64,000 nucleotides of DNA from Aliivibrio sp. S4MY1 (GTDB lineage: Bacteria; Pseudomonadota; Gammaproteobacteria; Enterobacterales; Vibrionaceae): contig NZ_JARACP010000006.1 in the NCBI RefSeq assembly GCF_028765545.1, forward strand, positions 124,001-188,000. The letters run 5' to 3'. Shown here in pieces: positions 49,664 through 57,085 of this stretch (positions within the stretch are counted from its first letter, which is position 1; each line of letters opens with the position of its first letter). Position numbers and translations under genes: made by a program. A model generated the notes under the pieces. The model was not told the DNA's origin and made no database searches. It worked only from the letters and a program-made list of their open reading frames with translations.

Positions 49664-50224
49664 ATGGAAACAAAATTTAAATTAATTTGCGATGGTAATG
49701 CATTTGAATCGATCAAAGATAGCTGGGTAAAGCTTCTTTCCATTACCTTAAAAGATGACGCTATATTAGGTTTCGATGAAGAATTCTTTTCAAATCCAGA
49801 TTTAGTTAATCAATACACAGAAAAAATTAAGGCTGAAATTAATGTAGGGGCTTTGATCTTGCTAGTTGCAATATATCAGGATGAATTAATTGTTTGTTGT
49901 AATTTGAAGCTAAATCATCAGCAAACTACTCAACATATTTGTGACTTACAAAAAGGTCTTATCCACCCTAAATATAGAAGAAAAGGCTTACTGGAAAAAT
50001 CATTAGCTCACATTGCTAGTTTTTGTATGGAACGAAAAATCGAACTTTTAACTCTTGATGTCAGAGCAAATAGCATAGGGCATAAAATTTGGGTTAAAAG
50101 TGGCTTTCAGACTTATGGTGAACTAGACGATTATTGTAGATTTAATGGAATGTCATATTCAGGCTGTTTTATGAAACAGAAAACTCAACATCTCTTAGAT
50201 AAGTTTTACTCACACATTCAATAA
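49664..50224 (+). CDS. GNAT family N-acetyltransferase (island gene 1)
   Basis: 186 residues from ATG 49664, which follows TAGG by 5 bases; a GTG 6 bp earlier is in frame. The C-terminal half has the GNAT acetyl-CoA site, with beta4 (K-G-L-I-H-P-K-Y), the pyrophosphate loop R-R-K-G-L-L and the helix after it, then N-S-I-G-H-K-I-W-V-K-S-G-F as motif B. The N-terminal half is unusual and may bind the acceptor. It is the first gene of a run of five closely spaced genes. It could acetylate the pathway product for self-protection or tailoring; that is inference. Confidence 0.82.
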   Translation: METKFKLICDGNAFESIKDSWVKLLSITLKDDAILGFDEEFFSNPDLVNQYTEKIKAEINVGALILLVAIYQDELIVCCNLKLNHQQTTQHICDLQKGLIHPKYRRKGLLEKSLAHIASFCMERKIELLTLDVRANSIGHKIWVKSGFQTYGELDDYCRFNGMSYSGCFMKQKTQHLLDKFYSHIQ

Positions 50225-50233
50225 GGAAATATT

Positions 50234-50962
50234 ATGTTAAATAAAGCGACTTTCAAAAGAGAAATGCATAACATTCTCGATAAACATCGAACATTAGGAC
50301 ATCCAATATTTAAACATTTAATGAATGAAGATAATCCTAATCGAGAATTACTTAAAACTACGACTTTGCAAGGTTATCAACTAACTAAAAACTTTTTAGA
50401 ATATATTGAAATATTATTTTTTTATTGTCCTTTGCCTAGGCATAAAAAACGATTATTGAATAACATGTATGAAGAAGAAACAGGTTTTTTATCTAAAACT
50501 AAAAATCATGTGGCTTTAATGCAAGACTTTATTAAAGCTATTGGTATATCAGATGAAGATCGTGATTCAGCAATTGCATTAGCTTCCACTCAAGAGTTAA
50601 TAGATTACAGAATGAAAGCCTGTAGGTCGAGCGGGTTATATCATATCGGAGCTGCTGCTGTCTTAGTAGCAAGTGAAGGACAGAATCTAGAAACTATCGG
50701 TGAAGATGCTAGGCACAATATATTAGGTAAAGTTTATAAATTAACAGATGAGGATTTATTATTTTTTTCGGTACATCAAAAAGAAGATGTTGGACATGTA
50801 GAACAGGGTAAGTCTTTACTTGCTGATCTATGTGATACAGAGGAGATGCAAAAAGAGGTTTTAGAGGCAATAGAGCACACTTGCCGCCTTTTTTATAATA
50901 TGTATCAAGGAGTATATGAACATTTAGAGCTAGAAAAAGTCGAGCAAATGGAAGCTGTGTAA
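50234..50962 (+). CDS. Haem-oxygenase-like diiron oxidase (HDO; CADD/BesC/TenA fold)
   Basis: A 242-residue all-helical protein starting 9 bp after the GNAT gene behind AAGGAAAT. The ligand pattern of HDO enzymes is visible: Glu81 or Glu82 (Y-E-E-E-T-G), His92 (K-N-H-V-A-L), Glu148 (V-A-S-E-G), then His181, Asp185 and His188 in H-Q-K-E-D-V-G-H, the same H-x3-D-x2-H spacing as in Chlamydia CADD. The TenA-type thiaminase cysteine is not evident. Family members use diiron and O2 to break C-C bonds or oxidise N (UndA, BesC, SznF, CADD). A role in oxidative cleavage of an amino acid is inferred from the neighbours. Confidence 0.82.
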   Translation: MLNKATFKREMHNILDKHRTLGHPIFKHLMNEDNPNRELLKTTTLQGYQLTKNFLEYIEILFFYCPLPRHKKRLLNNMYEEETGFLSKTKNHVALMQDFIKAIGISDEDRDSAIALASTQELIDYRMKACRSSGLYHIGAAAVLVASEGQNLETIGEDARHNILGKVYKLTDEDLLFFSVHQKEDVGHVEQGKSLLADLCDTEEMQKEVLEAIEHTCRLFYNMYQGVYEHLELEKVEQMEAV

Positions 50963-50964
50963 TC

Positions 50965-52194
50965 ATGAAAGTAGAACGAAGTCTGGCTCTGGCATCAATA
51001 TCTATTGGAATATTAATTACGTTCTTTGCTTCATCTATTAAAGGAAGTTATCAAGTTTACTTTTTAGATTTAGCTTATTTATTCGGCGTAACTCAAGGAG
51101 AGTTTGCTTTTTCAGGAGCAATTTTTGGCCTAACTATAGGTGTTATATCTCCTGTCGTTGGATATATATGTGACAGGTTTGGACCTGTGAAAGCAATATT
51201 ATCTGGGACTATATCAACTGTTGTTGTATTTACATCATTTAGTTTTCTCAACTCATATTCCATGTTTATATTGTTATATGGGGTTTTAGGAGCTTACGCC
51301 CTAGCAGCTATGACTTTTGTTCCACTTGGTATGCTTGTCGATCACATTTTTTCTAATAAAGAAAAGGGGATGGCTTATGCGACTATAACAAATGGGACAG
51401 CAATTGGTTTCATGATTTTATCTCCATTTTGGGTATGGCTAAATACATTTGCAAGCTGGCAGGAAGTTAGTTTAGGAATCGCAATATTATTTGCATTCTT
51501 AATTACACCTGCAATTTACTGGTTGTCTTTAAAATTGCCTAAACATGAAAAAACGTCCTCTTCAGTAAAGGTAAAGTCAGCAGATCAACTGTTAAAACTT
51601 CCTTTTATATTAATGGCAGCTTCGTTTGCTGGATGCGGAGCATCAATGGCGTTTATTGATGTTCAGTTAGTACCATTGATGACAGAGCGATTGTTTGAAA
51701 ATGATACTAAATCAATAATTATTGCATCTACATTAAGTATTATTGGTGCTTTTGAGCTTATTGGGGCGTTTATTGTTGGTTGGATGTTAAGGTTTTATGC
51801 TTCAGCGTTGTTGCTCGCATTTCTATATGCCCTTAGAACCATCTCAATGGCCGTTATATTCTATGCTGAAACAATAAATATGTTCATTATTTTTGCCGTT
51901 GTTTTTGGTCTGACTTATATGGGAACTGTCATCATTACGTCAATGATGTGCTTACAACAATATGGCGCTGAAATTAAAGGAAAAATGTTTGGATCTTTAT
52001 TTACTGTGCATCAAATCGCAGTATTTTTAACAATATGGGGAGGAGGTAAAGCTGTTGAAGTCTACAAAAGCTACGACATTGTTATTATAGCGATAACGCT
52101 TCTTTGTATCACATCTATGTTGTTATCATTAATAATACACTTCTCTTTTAAAAGTGACGAGATCAAATTAGTCAATCCCCCACCCGAAGCTTAA
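50965..52194 (+). CDS. MFS transporter, 12 TM (island gene 3)
   Basis: 409 residues with 12 hydrophobic segments and a cytoplasmic loop after helix 6 (P-K-H-E-K-T-S-S-S-V-K-V-K). Motif A is seen as G-Y-I-C-D-R-F-G-P-V-K after helix 2. The overall look is that of the monocarboxylate/oxalate-formate (OFA-like) branch or related small-acid carriers, rather than multidrug DHA pumps. It starts 2 bp after the HDO stop. The likely task is export of the island's product or uptake of its precursor. Confidence 0.85.
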   Translation: MKVERSLALASISIGILITFFASSIKGSYQVYFLDLAYLFGVTQGEFAFSGAIFGLTIGVISPVVGYICDRFGPVKAILSGTISTVVVFTSFSFLNSYSMFILLYGVLGAYALAAMTFVPLGMLVDHIFSNKEKGMAYATITNGTAIGFMILSPFWVWLNTFASWQEVSLGIAILFAFLITPAIYWLSLKLPKHEKTSSSVKVKSADQLLKLPFILMAASFAGCGASMAFIDVQLVPLMTERLFENDTKSIIIASTLSIIGAFELIGAFIVGWMLRFYASALLLAFLYALRTISMAVIFYAETINMFIIFAVVFGLTYMGTVIITSMMCLQQYGAEIKGKMFGSLFTVHQIAVFLTIWGGGKAVEVYKSYDIVIIAITLLCITSMLLSLIIHFSFKSDEIKLVNPPPEA

Positions 52195-52208
52195 AATGGA
52201 AAATTTAT

Positions 52209-53423
52209 ATGGAAATTATTACTAGCGCTATACATCAACGTATCGATTGTTTAGATGATAGTCATTCAGAAGCTATAGCGTTAACATCTGCTTATGATTT
52301 TAATAGTGCTTCAGAGGCAGCTAACCGGTTTTCAGGGGTTACTCAGGGGAATATTTACAGTCGATTTACTAATCCTTCAGTTGATTTATTTGAAAGGAAA
52401 TTAGCTACTTTTGAAGGAGCTGAAGCATCAGTTGCATTTTCTTCTGGTATGTCAGCTTATTTGGCTATAGCGATAACTTTTTTAAAACAAGGAGATCATG
52501 TTCTATTAGCTAGCGGTATTTTTGGTACAACAACACACTTGTTTAGACAATATTTTGGACGTTTTGGTATTACAGCATCAGTTGTAGATGTTGATGATAT
52601 TAATGGTTGGAAGAAAGAGCTTCAACATAATACAAAGCTAATCGTTGTTGAAACCCCAACTAATCCAATATTAGCTGTAGCCGATATTAAGCAGCTTAGC
52701 CTTATAGCTAAAGAACAGAAAGCAATATTTGTTGTTGATAATACATTGTTGAGCCCAGTATTCCAGCAGCCGTTAGCATTTGGTGCTGATTTAGTACTTC
52801 ATTCAGTAGGAAAATTTATTGATGGGCAGGGTCGAGTGGTTGGTGGAGCTGTTTCTGGCAGTTATAAGTTGATTCAACCCTTAAAAGATTATTTGAGAAG
52901 TTCAGGCACCTGTCTTAGTGCATTTAATGCATGGTTATTAAGTAAAAGTATGGATACATTATACGCTAGAATGCAACAACACCAAAGTAATGCTATTAAG
53001 GTTTATAATTGGCTCAAAGTTCAAGATATGATCGTATCAGTTAATTCAACAATTGACCCCGAACACTCCCAAGCAATTTTAATTTCAGAGCAACAGAAAG
53101 GGCATTCGCCAATTCTTACCTTTTCAATTAAAGGAGGACGAATTGAAGCTTGGAAAATCATTGATTCATTTGAACTTATAAGTCGATGTACGAATATCGG
53201 TGATGCAAAGACAATGGTTACTCACCCTGCAACTACTACGCATGGAAAATATACAATTAAAGAACGTGAGAGGTATGGAATTACTGAAAACTTAATCCGT
53301 CTTTCTATTGGATTGGAAAATCCTAAAGATATTATTGATGATTTAAATAAAGCTTTTGATGCTATCAAAACTCCTATTTGTTCGGATAAATCAGAGGAGT
53401 ATGATCATGTGCTATCGTTATAA
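52209..53423 (+). CDS. Cys/Met-metabolism PLP enzyme (MetZ / gamma-lyase type)
   Basis: 404 residues, the normal length of the family. Fold type I motifs: Y-S-R-F-T-N-P-S-V-D-L-F near residue 50, S-S-G-M-S-A (phosphate loop), V-E-T-P-T-N-P, V-D-N-T (cofactor Asp), and the Schiff-base lysine Lys202 in H-S-V-G-K-F-I-D-G-Q-G-R-V-V-G-G. The D-G-Q-G-R-V piece is typical of O-succinylhomoserine sulfhydrylase (MetZ). Housekeeping MetZ has H-S-A-T-K; here it is H-S-V-G-K. In the island it probably carries out gamma-elimination or gamma-replacement on a modified amino acid rather than methionine synthesis. Confidence 0.88.
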   Translation: MEIITSAIHQRIDCLDDSHSEAIALTSAYDFNSASEAANRFSGVTQGNIYSRFTNPSVDLFERKLATFEGAEASVAFSSGMSAYLAIAITFLKQGDHVLLASGIFGTTTHLFRQYFGRFGITASVVDVDDINGWKKELQHNTKLIVVETPTNPILAVADIKQLSLIAKEQKAIFVVDNTLLSPVFQQPLAFGADLVLHSVGKFIDGQGRVVGGAVSGSYKLIQPLKDYLRSSGTCLSAFNAWLLSKSMDTLYARMQQHQSNAIKVYNWLKVQDMIVSVNSTIDPEHSQAILISEQQKGHSPILTFSIKGGRIEAWKIIDSFELISRCTNIGDAKTMVTHPATTTHGKYTIKERERYGITENLIRLSIGLENPKDIIDDLNKAFDAIKTPICSDKSEEYDHVLSL

Positions 53424-54294
53424 ATTTATGAGTATATTTTTTTTAACTCTAGTAGCTCCAATTAGTTTTGCTGAAAATATAGTCGTTCCTAAGGTCAAGT
53501 ATAATTATGTTTCTTTTTCATCTATTTCAGATAAAAACGAACTTAAAACTCATACCGTAGCGGCTAAATTATCTGTACCTATAAATGTTAAACGAGCGCC
53601 TGTTATTATAATTGCACACGGTTCCGGGGGAATTGATGAAAGAGGTTATAAGTATTCTAAATCATTTAATGATGCAAATATTGCAACACTGGAAATTGAT
53701 ATGTGGGCAGCGAGAGGGCTTGACGGAGGACTTTCTAGGCCAAAACATGTAAAAGAAACACTTCCTGATATTTATGGCGCTGTAAAGTATTTAACCAGTA
53801 GAAGCGATATTGACACAGATAGAATCGGCTTTATTGGTTTCTCTTGGGGAGGAGTATTAGCAATGTTAATAGCTAACGACACTAATGTTTTAAGCCATAA
53901 TTTGACAGCATTGATTGCCAATTATCCTGTTTGTTGGGCTTATAATAAGATACCTGGTTATGATTTTAAAGAGGTAAAGCCAAATAAATCTTTATTGGTA
54001 ATTTCGGGAGGTCACGATGAATATGATGATCCACAAGATTGCGCTAACTTGATTGATTTTTTACCACAAGACAGCAAATTACGAACAAAGCACATACATT
54101 TTGATGATGCTACGCATGCTTTTGAGTTACCGAGGCCAAGTAGCTCCTTTTTTGACCCATATGCATTTAAAGGAAAAGGAGGCTTGGTGTCAATTAGTTA
54201 TAACAAAAAAGCAACAGATATTTCAGTAACTAAAGCTGTTAGCTTTATGAAGGATAAGATTGTAAATAGAAGCGTGATTAGCCAAAGACATTAG
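53407..54294 (+). CDS. Exported dienelactone-hydrolase-like alpha/beta hydrolase
   Basis: 295 residues from ATG 53407, 7 bases after GAGGAG; it overlaps the end of the PLP gene by 17 bp, so the two are coupled. Residues 1-22 form a signal peptide (F-M-S-I-F-F-L-T-L-V-A-P-I-S-F-A, then E-N-I). The mature enzyme has the oxyanion region I-I-A-H-G-S-G-G, the nucleophile elbow G-F-S-W-G-G with Ser146, a candidate Asp in S-G-G-H-D-E-Y-D-D and the catalytic His in D-D-A-T-H-A-F. Dienelactone hydrolases use Cys; the Ser here is as in related esterases and peptidases. It may cut a conjugate of the island's product in the periplasm. Confidence 0.8.
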   Translation: MCYRYKFMSIFFLTLVAPISFAENIVVPKVKYNYVSFSSISDKNELKTHTVAAKLSVPINVKRAPVIIIAHGSGGIDERGYKYSKSFNDANIATLEIDMWAARGLDGGLSRPKHVKETLPDIYGAVKYLTSRSDIDTDRIGFIGFSWGGVLAMLIANDTNVLSHNLTALIANYPVCWAYNKIPGYDFKEVKPNKSLLVISGGHDEYDDPQDCANLIDFLPQDSKLRTKHIHFDDATHAFELPRPSSSFFDPYAFKGKGGLVSISYNKKATDISVTKAVSFMKDKIVNRSVISQRH

Positions 54295-54438
54295 ATGAGA
54301 TAGTACTAAGTGCAAACTATAAGTTCTAATTTAGAAATTATGCCCTTAGGAAAATGTTTTAAATGTTAGGAGTGTAGCTACTTAAACAAGCCATATAAGT
54401 ATTAGAGTAATTAAAGGTTATTATAAAAGGAGATAATA

Positions 54439-55350
54439 ATGAATAAGAGCAAATTCAGTTTAACAGCTCAACAAATGGATGATTTTCATACTAAAGGATA
54501 TACTGAGCCTTTTAATATAATCAATAAAGACGAAATTAGAGATTTTAAAAAAACGTTTAATAAAATTTTAGAAGATCAGAAACTACTTTCTCCAATTTAT
54601 GGAAGATGTACTCATAGAGATTGGCATTTATATTATAGAAATTTAATGTTGATGGTCTATCGGCCTCAAGTGGTTGAGAGGCTTAAATCCCTTTTAGGTA
54701 GTGATTTAATGGTTTGGAGGACGTCTATATTTCACAAAGCACCTGGTGATGGCGCTTTAGGTTGGCATCAATCTAGCTTATTTGCTGGTGAGGAGTATGG
54801 GATTTTTAAGCCAGCGTTACTTCCTCCTGTTGGTTATGATACCTATGGAAAATTGTTTAATCTGTCATGTTGGATTGCATTAGATGATGTAACTATTGAA
54901 AACGGAGCGATGCAGGTTGCTGAAGGGACACATAATAAGCAATATCCAATTAAAAAGGTTCCATTCAAAGATTCAGTTTTTGGGAAAGTAGCTTATGATA
55001 GCTTTAAAAGGATTGGTGATATTGCTCGGTTGGAGGAATTAGACTCTAGATATGCGTGTGAAACTATATTTAATCCTAGAGAAGAAAAAATTAAGGTTAA
55101 CACCATTACAATGAAAGCTGGGCAAGGATATATTTTTACGGATAGGCTTATGCATAACTCATTAGCTAATGTAACTGTTGATAGTAGAAGACTAGCCATA
55201 AATTTCAGGATAACAATACCTGAAACACTAGTTTACCCTCATAGATTAGATGGAGATTTGATTGATGGAAATGATCATAACATTAAAAATCATGGATGTG
55301 TGATGTTGAATGGAAAGTCTATGGGTGTAAATAATATTTTTTATAATTGA
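54439..55350 (+). CDS. SyrB2-like Fe(II)/2-oxoglutarate halogenase candidate
   Basis: 303 residues, close to SyrB2 (310), behind AAAGGAG. The opening S-K-F-S-L-T-A-Q-Q and the core W-R-T-S-I-F-H-K-A-P-G-D-G line up with SyrB2 (K-K-F-A-L-T-A-E-Q; W-R-T-E-F-F-P-K-Y-P-G-D-E) as I recall it. The iron motif is W-H-Q-S-S-L-F: His110 is the first ligand, and Ser112 stands where hydroxylases have Asp/Glu and SyrB2 has Ala118. Phe115 matches the halide-pocket Phe121. The second His is His239 (L-M-H-N-S), and Arg257 should bind 2-oxoglutarate. Loss of the carboxylate is the hallmark of radical halogenases. Ser instead of Ala/Gly is unusual, so chlorination is likely but unproven. SyrB2 relatives act on carrier-bound amino acids; no carrier gene is present. 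It is 144 bp after the hydrolase and may have its own promoter. Confidence 0.78.
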   Translation: MNKSKFSLTAQQMDDFHTKGYTEPFNIINKDEIRDFKKTFNKILEDQKLLSPIYGRCTHRDWHLYYRNLMLMVYRPQVVERLKSLLGSDLMVWRTSIFHKAPGDGALGWHQSSLFAGEEYGIFKPALLPPVGYDTYGKLFNLSCWIALDDVTIENGAMQVAEGTHNKQYPIKKVPFKDSVFGKVAYDSFKRIGDIARLEELDSRYACETIFNPREEKIKVNTITMKAGQGYIFTDRLMHNSLANVTVDSRRLAINFRITIPETLVYPHRLDGDLIDGNDHNIKNHGCVMLNGKSMGVNNIFYN

Positions 55351-55672
55351 GCATATAGGCTTATTAATTAATATGATGAATGTGTAGCTTTATCTGTGAT
55401 AGCTCAGAAAGGGATGCTGAAAAATCTATATATTTCAGTGGTATAATATAAAACTGTGGCCAGTTTTACTTGACCACTACAAAAAAGTCGTTTTAGCTTA
55501 CGCTATCAAACAACTAGCCAAAACATATCAAAGTAAAGAATATTATGGCTGAACACAATTTAGAAACTTCACTTGATGGAAATATGGGCTAAAAGATAAC
55601 CTAAAAATTGAATAAAAGTAAGATTAGGTCTGAGCTACTATATTTAATACTTAAAAATTGGTTAAGCAACCT
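55351..55672. other. Gap between halogenase gene and AraC gene
   Basis: About 320 bp at the 3' ends of two convergent genes. No strong hairpin terminator was seen. A stop-bounded frame at 55421-55552 reads K-L-W-P-V-L-L-D-H-Y-K-K-V-V and ends Y-Q-S-K-E-Y-Y-G; it has no start and could be a remnant of a lost gene or chance. The near-palindrome TGGCCAGTTTTACTTGACCA at 55457-55476 resembles a transposon end, but no transposase is present. Confidence 0.3.
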
Positions 55673-56626
55673 TTATACTTTTTTCTTTTTTATTTCGCTA
55701 GGTAAACTATTATAATGTTTTTTCCAAAGCTTACGTAAGGAAGATGCTTGTTTAAAACCTACTTCATATGCGGCATTTACAACAGATATCCCCTCCTTGA
55801 TTAAATGCCGTGCTTCTTCTAATTTCATCTTATTTATATAATCAGAGATTGTTGAACCAGTACATTCTTTAAAATTTCGTTGTAAATGACGTATGGATAT
55901 ATTATTCATTTTGGCAATTTCTGTCACTGTAAGTTCGGTCTTAAAATGAATGCTAATATAGTCTTCTATTGAGTGTATTAAAGGACTAATATGATTGCGT
56001 GAAATAATATGGTTAGAAATTTGAGGATCACTTGACATTCGTCTTCTGTGAACCAGCAAATCTCTAGCAACTGCAATACTAATCTGAGTAGAGTAATGTT
56101 TCTCAACTATATCCAATGATAAATCAATCGCTGCTGTAACACCTGCGCTAGTATATACATTGCCAGATTTAACGAACATAATGTCCTTCAATACCTCTGT
56201 CTCAGAAAACTGTTCAGAAAGTTTGTTGATATATGAGTGATGTGTTGTACATTTATGACCGTTGAGAATCCCTGCTTTTCCTAAGAGAAACGCACCTGTG
56301 CATATGCCCATAAATACCAGGCTTTTATTTTTAATATAATGTGAACGAAGCCAGTTAGCTGTTTGTTGGCTGACTTCGTCAGAATAAATATCGGGTTCGT
56401 AACCGGAGGCGCAGGCAATGATGATTGATTCATTGATTATGTTTGTTGGTGGATAAGTTAAATTTGTTAGATAAAGTCCTTGATGAGATGAAATTGATTT
56501 TGAAAAGCTGATATAATGTAATTTATAGTTACACCCTAATTTATTAGCTTCATCAAAAGTTTGGCATGAACTAGCTAAATCTAGTAAGTGAACATTCGAT
56601 GAAATTAAAAAATATATATTTATCAT
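55673..56626 (-). CDS. GlxA-type AraC family regulator (DJ-1/PfpI + HTH)
   Basis: 317 residues from ATG 56626, favoured over a TTG at 56677 because the DJ-1-like domain begins at once (I-N-I-Y-F-L-I-S). The first 190 or so residues are a class I glutamine-amidotransferase-like domain with the nucleophile-elbow Cys in G-I-C-T-G-A-F-L-L-G. The last 100 residues are the AraC double helix-turn-helix (V-T-E-I-A-K-M-N-N-I-S-I-R-H-L-Q-R-N-F). GlxA relatives usually activate genes for arginine-like or quaternary amine catabolism. It is convergent to the operon it probably controls; a perfect palindrome lies 51 bp upstream of its start. Confidence 0.88.
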   Translation of the reverse strand: MINIYFLISSNVHLLDLASSCQTFDEANKLGCNYKLHYISFSKSISSHQGLYLTNLTYPPTNIINESIIIACASGYEPDIYSDEVSQQTANWLRSHYIKNKSLVFMGICTGAFLLGKAGILNGHKCTTHHSYINKLSEQFSETEVLKDIMFVKSGNVYTSAGVTAAIDLSLDIVEKHYSTQISIAVARDLLVHRRRMSSDPQISNHIISRNHISPLIHSIEDYISIHFKTELTVTEIAKMNNISIRHLQRNFKECTGSTISDYINKMKLEEARHLIKEGISVVNAAYEVGFKQASSLRKLWKKHYNSLPSEIKKKKV

Positions 56627-56676
56627 AATATTTTTACTATAAGTCCTTTTGAAAATATTTGATACCGATTGAAACA

Positions 56677-56696
56677 ACTATATTCAACAATATAGT
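56677..56696. promoter_or_regulatory. Perfect 8-4-8 palindrome in the araC-type gene promoter
   Basis: ACTATATT-CAAC-AATATAGT. It lies upstream of ATG 56626 on the minus strand. It is a candidate operator for autoregulation. An imperfect inverted repeat GAGTAGT / ACTACTC at about 56777-56813 lies further out, towards the right repeat. Confidence 0.45.
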
Positions 56697-56820
56697 CAAA
56701 TTTACGTCAACAAACTTCGGGTACTTACTTATACTATTTTAATTAAGTAAACAAAGCAGGAATGAAGCTGAACTTTGGAGTAGTGGTATTTTTAATCTAC
56801 TAATATACTACTCAATGGTT

Positions 56821-57045
56821 CAAAATGGTGATGCGTTTACGGTGTCTCCAAAATCTGATTCAGCAGTAAAAAGCGACTTTATTGTCAATATACAGCCATC
56901 AGGTAATGTCACTGGATTCTCTGTTGTAGAGCAAGATGGACAACGTAGTGACTTTAGCTTTACGAAATTTGAAGCGAAAAAACCAGCACAAAGTAATTTC
57001 ACTTTTACAGTGCCAGAAGGTGTTGATATTGACGATCAACGCTAA
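56821..57045 (+). pseudogene. 3' fragment of lolA
   Basis: It encodes the last 74 residues of LolA (from Q-N-G-D-A-F-T-V-S), identical in sequence to the end of the intact gene at 48424-49035, and ends with the same stop codon. It has no signal peptide or ribosome site and cannot work. It marks the right border of the island. Confidence 0.95.
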
Positions 57046-57072
57046 TGAAAGATGAAAGATGAAAGATGAAAG
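57045..57072 (+). repeat. Four tandem ATGAAAG units before rarA
   Basis: Seven-base units repeated four times between the lolA stop and the rarA ribosome site. The left copy of the junction has one unit. Such short tandem repeats vary in number by slippage and change the spacing between lolA and rarA. Confidence 0.85.
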
Positions 57073-57085
57073 ATAAAGGATAAAC

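Noticed and set aside
50234-50962. Thiaminase II TenA or PqqC as the identity of the island HDO
   Set aside because: No thiamine or PQQ genes nearby, and the full diiron ligand pattern with H-x3-D-x2-H fits HDO better. Not fully excluded.
54439-55350. Ordinary phytanoyl-CoA dioxygenase or ectoine hydroxylase
   Set aside because: The Asp of the H-x-D iron motif is replaced by Ser and no ectoine genes are near.
55457-55476. Insertion-sequence terminus near the halogenase gene
   Set aside because: The near-palindrome lacks a partner end or transposase frame in the window.
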